16,066 nucleotides of DNA from CAZVIK01 sp964627045 (GTDB taxonomy: Bacteria; Acidobacteriota; Terriglobia; Bryobacterales; Bryobacteraceae), in contig CAZVIK010000086.1 in the NCBI GenBank assembly GCA_964627045.1, positions 1-16,066 on the forward strand. The letters run 5' to 3'. The notes below the pieces were generated by a model. The model was not told the origin of the DNA and ran no database searches. It saw only the letters and a program-made list of their open reading frames with translations. The position numbers were made by a program, and so were the translations under genes. Of this stretch, positions 5,762-14,089 are shown piece after piece. Position 1 is the stretch's first letter. Each line of letters starts with the position of its first letter.

Positions 5762-7475
5762 ATGTCGAACTTGATGAGCGGCGCGCGTATGCTGCTCGAG
5801 TGTCTGGTGAGGGAAGGCGCCGAGTGTATCTTCGGATACCCCGGCGGCGTCACCCTCCCCTTCTATGACGCCATCTACGAACACCCCATCCGCCACGTTC
5901 TGGTCCGGCACGAGGAGAACGCCTGCTTCGCCAGCCAGGGCTACGCCATCGCCACCGGGAAGGTAGGCGTCTGCTGCGCGACCTCCGGCCCCGGCGCCAC
6001 CAACCTGGTGACCGGACTGGTCAACGCCATGATGGACTCCACGCCCATCGTCGCCCTTACCGGGCAGGTGGCCTCCAAGCTCATCGGCAGCGACGCTTTT
6101 CAGGAAGCCGACACCTTCGGCATCACGCGCTCCTGCACCAAGCACAACTACCTCGTCAAGAATCTCGCCGACCTTCCGCAGATCATCCACGAGGCCTTTT
6201 ACATCGCCGGCACCGGCCGCCCCGGCCCCGTGCTGGTCGATGTCCCCAAGGACGTCTTCTCCGGCCAGGCGCTCTACTCGCCGGTCTCCTCCATCCACCT
6301 GCCCGGNNNNNNNNNNCGGCCAGATCCGCCGCGCCGCCCAGATGATCTGGGACGCTCACAGCCCCGTCATTTACGCCGGCGGCGGCATCGTCTCGGCGGA
6401 AGCCTCGGCAGAACTCCGCCAGTTCGTCGAAATCGTCGACGCGCCCACCGTCTGCACCCTCATGGGCCTTGGCGCGCTGCCCGCTTCACACCCCAACTGG
6501 ATCAGCATGCCGGGCATGCACGGCTCCTATGCCGCCAACATGTGCCTCACCAACACCGACCTCATCGTCGCCCTCGGGGTCCGCTTCGATGATCGCGTTA
6601 CCGGCCGTCTGTCGTCCTTCGCCCCGCACGCCAAGGTCATCCACGTCGATATCGATCCCTCCGAAATCGGCAAGAACCGCATCCCGGATCTCCCCATCGT
6701 CGGCGACGTCAAGCGCGTTCTCGAAAAGCTCAACCCTCTGCTCGAGGAGACCAAGGCCGACGCCGGCCGGAAGAACGCCGAAGCCCGCCAGTCCTGGTGG
6801 CGCCAGGTCCGCTCCTGGCAGACCGAGCACCCCATCGCCGAACCGCCCATGACGGACCAGATCAAGCCCCAGAACGTGATGGCCGAAATCGACCGTCTCT
6901 CGGGTGGCGACGCCATCGTTTGCTCCGACGTCGGCCAGCATCAAATGTGGGCCGCCCAGTTCATCCGTTTCAACTCGCCGCGGCGCTGGATCAACTCCGG
7001 CGGCCTCGGCTCGATGGGCTTCGGCCTGCCCGCCGCCATCGGCGCGCAGTTTGCCTGCCCGGACAAGCTGGTCTTCACCGTCGTCGGCGACGGCGGCTTC
7101 CAGATGTCCATTCCGGAGCTCTCCACCCTGGTCAACTACGGTCTGCCCGTGAAGGTGGTCATCCTCAACAACGGCTACCTTGGCATGGTCCGCCAGTGGC
7201 AGGAGCTTTTCTACAACAACCGCACCTGCTCGGTCGAACTGGAAGGCTTCCCCGATGTCGAGAAGCTCGCCGCGGCCTACGGCTTCCCCGGCCGCACCAT
7301 TGAGAAGCCCCACGAATTGCGGTCCGCTCTGGAAACCGCCATCGCCGAGCCGGGGCCGTACCTGTTGAACATCAAGGTCGCCCCCACCGAGAATGTCTTC
7401 CCGATGGTGCCCGCCGGCGCCGCGATCAATGAAATGGTTTTGGCGCCGCCGCAGCCCGTGGCGGTTCCCAAGTAA
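5762..7475 (+). CDS. ilvB: Acetolactate synthase large (catalytic) subunit
   Basis: A thiamine diphosphate enzyme that joins two pyruvates to 2-acetolactate, or pyruvate and 2-oxobutyrate to 2-aceto-2-hydroxybutyrate: the first common step to Val, Leu and Ile. The catalytic glutamate is E51 (RHEENA). The TPP motif is GDGG (from 7086) running to the Asn pair at 7167-7172. The N-terminal FGYPGG and central VIYAGGG are typical. AGGAGG lies 9 nt before the ATG. Ten N at 6307-6316 split the gene, and the frame differs on the two sides. By comparison with the family, about 10 residues after SSIHLP are missing, so this is an assembly gap, not a real frameshift. The attenuator lies just upstream and ilvN follows after 12 nt. 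Confidence 0.95.
6307..6316. other. Assembly gap (10 N) inside ilvB
   Basis: A fixed run of ten N, probably a placeholder for unknown length. The reading frame changes across it, and family comparison suggests about 30 nt are missing. Flanking sequence on both sides is normal ilvB. Confidence 0.95.
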
Positions 7476-7487
7476 GGAGATCCCACC

Positions 7488-8045
7488 ATGCTCCAGGCAA
7501 TCTCTCTTCTCGTCGAAAACAAGCCGGGCGCTCTGATGCGGATTACCGGCGTTCTCACGGCTCGCGGCTACAACATCGAGAGCCTCACCGTGGCCCGGAC
7601 CCTCGACCCGGACCTCTCCCACATGACCATCGTGGTCGACGTAGACCCCTCGCTGCGCGGCCTGGTCATCAAACAGATGAACAAGCTCATCAACGTCCTT
7701 CAGGCCACCGACCTCACCGATAGCCGCGCCGTTGTCCGGGAAATGGTCCTGGTCCGCGTCAAGGCCCCGGTGGACAGGCGGACGGCTATCCTGAAGGAAG
7801 CTGAGATTTTCGGCGCCCGCGTCATCGACTCTTCGGTCGAAGGCTTCGCCCTCGAAGCCACGGGCGACTCCGAGAAGCTCGAAGAGTTCATCGAGATCAT
7901 GCGCAGTTACGGCGAATTCGAGGCCACACGCTCGGGGCGCGTGGCCATGTCGCTCGAGGGAAAGAAACCCCGCCTCGCGCCTCCGGTTCCCGCCGGCTCC
8001 GGTGCTGAGAGACTCAAACAGAAAAACGGAGTGATCAATGGCTAA
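7488..8045 (+). CDS. ilvN: Acetolactate synthase small (regulatory) subunit
   Basis: The regulatory partner of IlvB, which activates the enzyme and confers feedback inhibition, usually by valine. Residues about 1-75 form an ACT domain (ISLLVENKPGALMRITGVL, then RGYNIESLTV). A second domain (RRTAILKEAEIFGARVID) follows and ends near SGRVAM. At 185 aa it is longer than the usual 160-165 because of a Pro/Lys-rich tail of about 25 residues. GGAG lies about 9 nt before the ATG. The last codons overlap ilvC by 8 nt (ATGGCTAA), so the two are probably translationally coupled. The alternative symbol ilvH is used in some genomes. Confidence 0.95.
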   Translation: MLQAISLLVENKPGALMRITGVLTARGYNIESLTVARTLDPDLSHMTIVVDVDPSLRGLVIKQMNKLINVLQATDLTDSRAVVREMVLVRVKAPVDRRTAILKEAEIFGARVIDSSVEGFALEATGDSEKLEEFIEIMRSYGEFEATRSGRVAMSLEGKKPRLAPPVPAGSGAERLKQKNGVING

Positions 8046-9057
8046 GCGCTTTTACGAGAAAGATGGAAACCTGAACGTTCTGAAGGGCCGCACCGTCGCC
8101 ATCATCGGCTACGGCAGCCAGGGGCACGCGCACGCCCTCAACCTGCGCGATTCCGGCGTCGATGTCGTCGTGGCCGAGCTTCCCGACACGCCCAACTGGG
8201 CCAAGGCCAAGGCCGCCGGCCTCCGCGTCATGGACGCCGCCGAGGCCTCCAAGACCGCCAGCGTCATCATGATCCTGGTCGCCGACCATCATCAGGCCGG
8301 CCTTTACAAGGACGCCATCGCCCCGCAGATGGGCCCCGGCAAGACGCTCATGTTCGCCCACGGCTTCAACATTCACTTCGGGCAGATCGTGCCGCCCAAG
8401 GACGTGGACGTTTCCATGATCGCCCCCAAGGCCCCCGGCCACCGCGTCCGCGAGTTGTTCACCGAAGGCGTCGGCGTTCCGGCTCTCATCGCCGTGCACC
8501 AGGACGCTTCCGGAAAGGCCACCGAAACCGCGCTGGCATACGCCCTGGCTCTCGGATGCCTCAAGGCCGGCGTCATCGAGACCACCTTTAAGGAAGAGAC
8601 CGAAAGCGATCTGTTCGGCGAGCAGGCCGTGCTGTGCGGCGGTTGCAGCGAGTTGATCCGCGCCGGCTTCGAAACCCTGGTGGAAGCCGGTTACGCCCCC
8701 GAAATCGCCTACTTCGAGTGCCTGCATGAGTTGAAGCTCATCGTGGACCTTATCCAGGAAGGCGGCCTCGGCTACATGCGCTTCTCGGTTTCCGACACCG
8801 CCGAGTACGGCGACTACACTCGCGGCCCTCGCATCATCAACCAGCAGACCCGCCAGGAGATGAAGAAGATCCTCTCGGAAATTCAGTCCGGCCAGTTTGC
8901 CAAGGAGTGGATCGACGAGAACAAGAGCGGCCGGAAAAACTTCCTGGCCATGCGCGAAGCGGCCAAACACCAGCCCGTCGAAGAGACCGGCCGGCCGCTG
9001 CGCGAAATGATGACGTTCCTCAAGAAGAAAAAGGAAGCGGGCGTACCGCAGGAGTAG
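8038..9057 (+). CDS. ilvC: Ketol-acid reductoisomerase, class I
   Basis: This 339-aa enzyme isomerises and reduces acetolactate (or acetohydroxybutyrate) to the 2,3-dihydroxy acid, using two Mg ions and NAD(P)H. The Rossmann motif GYGSQGHAHALNLRDSG is at residues 24-40. AHGFNIHFGQ and APKAPGH follow. The metal-site acids lie in ETESDLFGEQ and ELKLIVDLIQEGG, and DTAEYGDYTRGPRI is typical. Length fits the short class I form. The cofactor loop reads AELPDTPNW at 46-54, where NADPH enzymes commonly have a pattern like GLRPGSSSW. The phosphate-binding Arg and Ser are absent and E47 and D50 are acidic, so NADH may be preferred (inference). It overlaps ilvN by 8 nt, and cimA follows after 15 nt. Confidence 0.96.
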   Translation: MAKRFYEKDGNLNVLKGRTVAIIGYGSQGHAHALNLRDSGVDVVVAELPDTPNWAKAKAAGLRVMDAAEASKTASVIMILVADHHQAGLYKDAIAPQMGPGKTLMFAHGFNIHFGQIVPPKDVDVSMIAPKAPGHRVRELFTEGVGVPALIAVHQDASGKATETALAYALALGCLKAGVIETTFKEETESDLFGEQAVLCGGCSELIRAGFETLVEAGYAPEIAYFECLHELKLIVDLIQEGGLGYMRFSVSDTAEYGDYTRGPRIINQQTRQEMKKILSEIQSGQFAKEWIDENKSGRKNFLAMREAAKHQPVEETGRPLREMMTFLKKKKEAGVPQE

Positions 9058-9072
9058 CCCGCCGGGACACTT

Positions 9073-10676
<1,604 letters not shown>

Positions 10677-10690
10677 GCGCTCCGCAGGAC

Positions 10691-10727
10691 GTATACTTAT
10701 TCAAAACAATGAATAACTATACAATAT
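10691..10727 (+). promoter_or_regulatory. AT-rich 32-bp imperfect palindrome with promoter-like -10
   Basis: Arms GTATACTTATTCA (10691-10703) and TGAATAACTATAC (10710-10722) form a 13-bp inverted repeat with one mismatch and a 6-bp centre (AAACAA). The 37 bases 10691-10727 hold only 7 G or C, in otherwise very GC-rich DNA. TACAAT (10720-10725) at the right edge resembles a -10 box; TTATTC (10697-10702) is a poor -35 at 17 bp. The layout fits an operator over the promoter of the downstream three-gene cluster. No regulator gene is adjacent. Confidence 0.55.
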
Positions 10728-10805
10728 GCGGGCTCCAACCGGTCCCGGCGGCCGAGCGAGTCAGGCGGCTGGCTCCAAATTGGCTGGGTATCGAGAGGTA
10801 GCCCC

Positions 10806-11348
10806 ATGCGCTTCTTCCGCCTGAGCCCCGCCGCGCCTCCGCACGTGCTCGTCGTGGAAAGCGGCTCGCGGCGTCTGGTGGAAGGACTGCTTCCGCACCT
10901 GCGCGGCATGTTCGGCGAGGCGGTTCCGGTGTCGCTGGTAACGTGTTTTGCCGGCCTGCCCGCCGGGCTTCCGGAAGACGCCGCGACTTATCGCGTGCAC
11001 GAATACAAGGGCAGGGAAGGCCGCCAACGCCTTTATCGTCAATTACTTGCGAGCGGTGTTTCAGTCATGGCGATCCTCTGTTCGGGAGAGCCGATTCTGG
11101 CCCGCTGGAAATGGGCGCTGGCGCTGCGTTTGCCGGTGCAGGTTCTGATCGTCAACGAAAACGGCGACTTTTTCTGGTTCAATCGCGCCAACTGGGCGAC
11201 GGCGCGCCGCTTCGCGCTCTACCGCGCGGGACTCTCGGGCGGCGAAGCCCTCGGCACCATCGGGCAGATTCTGCTGTTCCCCTTCACGCTGCTGTATTTA
11301 TTGCTCTACGCCGGGGCGCTGCACTTACGAAGGAAGGTCCACCTATGA
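10806..11348 (+). CDS. Hypothetical 180-aa membrane-anchored protein
   Basis: I recall similar proteins in Acidobacteria but know no function. The N-terminal half looks like a Rossmann-type alpha/beta fold (HVLVVESGSRRLVEGLLPHL, later PVSLVTCFAGLPAG), and ICSGEP-like and INENG-like motifs (ILCSGEPILARWKWALA; VLIVNENGDFFWFN) follow. Residues about 153-172 (GQILLFPFTLLYLLLYAGAL) form a membrane segment near the C-terminus, followed by a positive tail, so the body is probably cytoplasmic. The style recalls glycosyltransferase-like proteins of envelope biogenesis, but no catalytic motif supports that. GAGAGG precedes the ATG. Its TGA overlaps the next ATG (ATGA), implying coupling with the oxidoreductase. 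It follows the AT-rich palindrome by about 80 nt. Confidence 0.8.
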   Translation: MRFFRLSPAAPPHVLVVESGSRRLVEGLLPHLRGMFGEAVPVSLVTCFAGLPAGLPEDAATYRVHEYKGREGRQRLYRQLLASGVSVMAILCSGEPILARWKWALALRLPVQVLIVNENGDFFWFNRANWATARRFALYRAGLSGGEALGTIGQILLFPFTLLYLLLYAGALHLRRKVHL

Positions 11349-12313
11349 AGGCGATTCAGGTTTTTGAGCCGGGCGGCTCGGACCGCCTGCAACTGGTTGA
11401 AATTCCAGTGCCCGCGCCAGCGCGGGGGCAAGCGCTCGTGAAGATCGCCGCCAGCGGCGTCAACTTCATCGACATCTATTTCCGGACGGGCCTCTACAAG
11501 GCCGATCTGCCTGTGGCCATCGGCCAGGAAGGCGCGGGTGTGGTGGAAGCGGTGGGCCCGGAGGTCAGCGAAGTGGCTGTGGGCGACCGCGTGGCCTACT
11601 GCATGGAGCGCGGCTCCTACGCCGAGTACGCCGTGGTCCCGTCGTGGCGTCTGGTCAAGATTCCGGACACACTGGATTTCCCGCTGGCCGCCGCCGTAAT
11701 GCTGCAAGGCATGACGGCGCACTACCTGACGCACTCGACCTATCCGCTCGGCCCGGCGGACACCGCGCTGGTCCACGCCGCCTCCGGAGGCACCGGCCTG
11801 CTGATCGTCCAGATGGCGAAGAGCCGCGGCGCGAGGGTAATCGGGACCACCTCCACGGCGGCGAAGGCCGCGCTTGCCAAGGCCGCCGGCGCCGATGAAG
11901 TCATCCTCTATTCCGAACAGGACTTCGAGGCGGAGGTAAAGCGGCTGACTGGAGGACGCGGCGTGGATGTGGTCTATGATTCAGTGGGCGCGTCCACGTT
12001 CCACAAGAGCCTTAACTCATTGAGGCCAAGGGGAATGATGGTTTCTTTCGGAAACGCCAGCGGCGCGGTGCCGGCGATGGAGCCGCTGCTGCTGAGCCAG
12101 AAAGGATCGCTGTTCCTGACGCGGCCCAATCTGGCGCACTACTCGGCCGCGCGGCCCGAATTGCTCGAGCGCGCCAATGACGTTCTCGGATGGACGGCTT
12201 CCGGCAAACTGAACGTCCGCCTGCACAAATCCTACCCGCTGGCGGAGGCGGCCCAGGCTCACCGCGACCTGGAAGGCCGGGGCACTTCCGGCAAGCTCCT
12301 CCTAATTCCATGA
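11345..12313 (+). CDS. qor: NAD(P)H:quinone oxidoreductase, zeta-crystallin type
   Basis: A 322-aa zinc-independent medium-chain dehydrogenase/reductase, expected to reduce quinones with NADPH in the cytoplasm. The N-terminal GroES-like domain has VNFIDIYFRTGLY and IGQEGAGVVEAVG. The nucleotide site AASGGTG is at residues 145-151, followed by VQMAKSRGARVIGTT and GGRGVDVVYDSVG. The catalytic zinc cysteine and histidine of alcohol dehydrogenases are absent, as expected for this subfamily. The reading frame is open far upstream, but the ATG at 11345 fits the family start and has GGAAGG about 8 nt upstream. It overlaps the hypothetical gene before it and pepP after it, each by ATGA. The precise substrate cannot be told from sequence. 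Confidence 0.9.
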   Translation: MKAIQVFEPGGSDRLQLVEIPVPAPARGQALVKIAASGVNFIDIYFRTGLYKADLPVAIGQEGAGVVEAVGPEVSEVAVGDRVAYCMERGSYAEYAVVPSWRLVKIPDTLDFPLAAAVMLQGMTAHYLTHSTYPLGPADTALVHAASGGTGLLIVQMAKSRGARVIGTTSTAAKAALAKAAGADEVILYSEQDFEAEVKRLTGGRGVDVVYDSVGASTFHKSLNSLRPRGMMVSFGNASGAVPAMEPLLLSQKGSLFLTRPNLAHYSAARPELLERANDVLGWTASGKLNVRLHKSYPLAEAAQAHRDLEGRGTSGKLLLIP

Positions 12314-13557
12314 CCCAGGCCGAATACAAGCAGCGGCGGGCGGCTGCCGGAGAGCGCCTGGCGGAGCATCGGGTCGAAGCGTTGCTGGTGTCGTCTCTTG
12401 CCAGCGTCCGTTACCTGACGGGTTTCACCGGGAGCAACGGGCTCGTCCTGCTGGAGGGCGAAAAGGCGGTTCTGTTCACCGATCCTCGCTACCGGCTACA
12501 GGCCTCCCTGGAGACGGCGTGCGCGGTCCGGACAATCAAGAAATCGCTTTACAATGCAGTGGTTAAATATCTGAACAATAGACCCTTGCGCCGTGTCGGT
12601 TTTGATCCGGCGCGAATTGTCTACCGCGACTTCCTGGCGCTGAAGATCGCCCCGGTGAAACTGGTTCCGGCCGCCGGGATCGTCGAAGAGATCAGGATGG
12701 TGAAGTCGCCCGCGGAGATCGAATTGATCCGGGCAAGCGCCGGGATCGCCTCGAAGGCGTTCGAGGGGGCGCTGCGGCGGGTGCATCCGGGAATTACGGA
12801 ACTGGACGTGGCGGCGGAACTGGACCAGCGGATGCGCCAACTCGGCGCGGAGCGGCCGGCCTTCGATACGATTGCGGCCTCGGGGGCGCGCTCGGCGCTG
12901 GTGCATGCCAGTCCCACCGCCAAGAGATTGTCCCGAAATGAGTTACTATTGATTGATATGGGCGCCGTGCGGCACGGCTACTCCAGTGACATGACCCGCA
13001 CGGTGTTCCTGGGGCGGGCGGGGAGCGAAGTGCGGCGGCACCACCGCGCGGTGCTGGAAGCGCAATTGGCGGCCATCGACACGGTGAGAGAGGGCGTGAC
13101 GGCTGGNNNNNNNNNNCGTCGAGGCGCCCGGCATGCCGGCCGCATTCGGCCGGCCCAACCCCGAGGCAAGGCCCGGGCCCAACGAGGTACGGAAACGATG
13201 CGCGACTGGCAACTACGCCGGCGGCTCGCCCGCGAGGCTGCCCGGTTGATCTACACGCACGAGGAAGATCAGTTCGTCCGAGCGAAGCTCAAGGCGGCGC
13301 GCCGGGTGCTGCGCGGCTACGGGCTGGAGCGGGCGTTCGTGCATGCCTGTGGTCACGGCTTGGGGTTGGAGATCCACGAAGCGCCGCGCCTCGGAAAAGG
13401 ACAGACGGCGCGGTTGAAGGCGGGCATGGCGGTCACGATCGAGCCTGGCGTATACTTGCAGGAGTTCGGTGGAATCCGCATCGAAGACACCGTGGTGGTG
13501 ACCCGGAACGGCTGCGAAGTCCTCACTCCGGCGCCGAAGGAATTCTTGGCAATCTGA
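12310..13557 (+). CDS. pepP: Xaa-Pro aminopeptidase, M24B family (interrupted in this assembly)
   Basis: A dimetal aminopeptidase that removes N-terminal residues preceding proline. The creatinase-type N-terminal domain is present (VRYLTGFTGSNGLVLL). In the pita-bread catalytic domain the metal ligands are seen: Asp in LLIDMG and SSDMTR, His in ACGHGLGLEIHE, Glu in TIEPGVY and in IRIEDTVV. The ATG at 12310 overlaps the qor stop (ATGA). The middle is damaged: after VREGVTAG there are ten N, then about 177 nt (to about 13293) that do not belong to this family, before AARRVLRGYGLERAFVHA resumes. Both halves are otherwise intact and end in the same frame, so a misassembly or an insertion is more likely than a natural pseudogene. 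accB follows after 26 nt. Confidence 0.85.
   Translation: MTQAEYKQRRAAAGERLAEHRVEALLVSSLASVRYLTGFTGSNGLVLLEGEKAVLFTDPRYRLQASLETACAVRTIKKSLYNAVVKYLNNRPLRRVGFDPARIVYRDFLALKIAPVKLVPAAGIVEEIRMVKSPAEIELIRASAGIASKAFEGALRRVHPGITELDVAAELDQRMRQLGAERPAFDTIAASGARSALVHASPTAKRLSRNELLLIDMGAVRHGYSSDMTRTVFLGRAGSEVRRHHRAVLEAQLAAIDTVREGVTAXXXXRRGARHAGRIRPAQPRGKARAQRGTETMRDWQLRRRLAREAARLIYTHEEDQFVRAKLKAARRVLRGYGLERAFVHACGHGLGLEIHEAPRLGKGQTARLKAGMAVTIEPGVYLQEFGGIRIEDTVVVTRNGCEVLTPAPKEFLAI
13107..13116. other. Assembly gap (10 N) inside pepP
   Basis: A third placeholder run of ten N. Unlike the other two, sequence to its right is not the expected continuation of the gene. Confidence 0.95.
13117..13293 (+). other. 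Foreign segment inside pepP, contains a gene start
   Basis: About 177 nt with no place in an M24 peptidase. A perfect 8-bp hairpin (13135-13142/13147-13154, GCCGGCCG/CGGCCGGC, loop CATT) is followed by GAGG and, about 10 nt later, an ATG at 13198. The frame from there begins MRDWQLRRRLAREAARLIY, which reads like the true N-terminus of another protein; I recall similar starts in acidobacterial hypothetical or nucleotidyltransferase-like proteins, at low certainty. The segment joins pepP at KAARRV, a motif that would also suit pepP, consistent with a chimeric join at a short shared GC-rich sequence. Confidence 0.6.
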
Positions 13558-13583
13558 GCCCGGACGGGCTCCCGAAATCTTCC

Positions 13584-14063
13584 ATGACTATCGACGAGAT
13601 CCGAGAACTGATCAAAGTGGTCTGCGAGACCGGCGTAGCCGAACTGGAGTTGCAGCGCGGCGAGAACCGCGTGCGCATCGTGCGGTCGACGCCCGCCGGC
13701 AGCGTGCAACACGTGGTGGTGCCTGGGCTCACGGCGCCCTATGGGCACGCGCCGATGGCGCATCCCGAGGCGGGCCCGGCGGGCGCTCCGGCTCCCGTGG
13801 CCGCGCCGGAAGCTGACGCCAACCTGGTGGCGGTCAAGTCGCCCATCGTGGGGACGTTTTACGAAGCGCCGAGCCCGGGCGCGGCGCCGTGTGTGAAGGT
13901 CGGCGACACGGTGCAGGTGGGGCAGGTGCTGTGCATCATCGAATCGATGAAGCTCATGAACGAGATCGAGGCTGAAGTGGCCGGCGTCGTCGTGAGCAAA
14001 CTGGTCGCCAACGCACAGCCGGTGGAGTACGGCGAGGCGATGTTCACCATACGGCCGCACTGA
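13584..14063 (+). CDS. accB: Biotin carboxyl carrier protein of acetyl-CoA carboxylase
   Basis: This 159-aa carrier swings biotin between the biotin carboxylase and the carboxyltransferase in the first step of fatty acid synthesis. The biotinyl domain holds ESMKLMNEIEAE, with K123 as the biotinylated lysine, preceded by VKSPIVGTFYEAPSPG, which includes the thumb region typical of AccB. The N-terminal helix (MTIDEIRELIKVVCETGVAELEL) and a Pro/Ala-rich hinge at about 38-80 are normal for the family, so the ATG at 13584 is the likely start although no clear Shine-Dalgarno sequence precedes it. It lies 26 nt after pepP and 26 nt before accC. The efp gene that often sits between pepP and accB in other bacteria is absent. 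Confidence 0.95.
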   Translation: MTIDEIRELIKVVCETGVAELELQRGENRVRIVRSTPAGSVQHVVVPGLTAPYGHAPMAHPEAGPAGAPAPVAAPEADANLVAVKSPIVGTFYEAPSPGAAPCVKVGDTVQVGQVLCIIESMKLMNEIEAEVAGVVVSKLVANAQPVEYGEAMFTIRPH

Positions 14064-14089
14064 GGGACGGGCTTCCGGCCGCAAAACCT

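Noticed and set aside
5762..7475. Apparent frameshift in ilvB (and likewise in cimA)
   Set aside because: The frame change falls exactly at a run of ten N, so it reflects unknown gap length, not a mutation.
10691..10722. dif (XerCD) site at the palindrome
   Set aside because: The arm-6-arm layout is similar, but the arms do not match the conserved CATAA/TTATG core of known dif sites, and the skew polarity is that of an origin, not a terminus.
10943..11344. Upstream in-frame extension of the quinone oxidoreductase
   Set aside because: The extension is an out-of-frame reading of the 180-aa gene; the family start is MKAIQVFEPGG at 11345.
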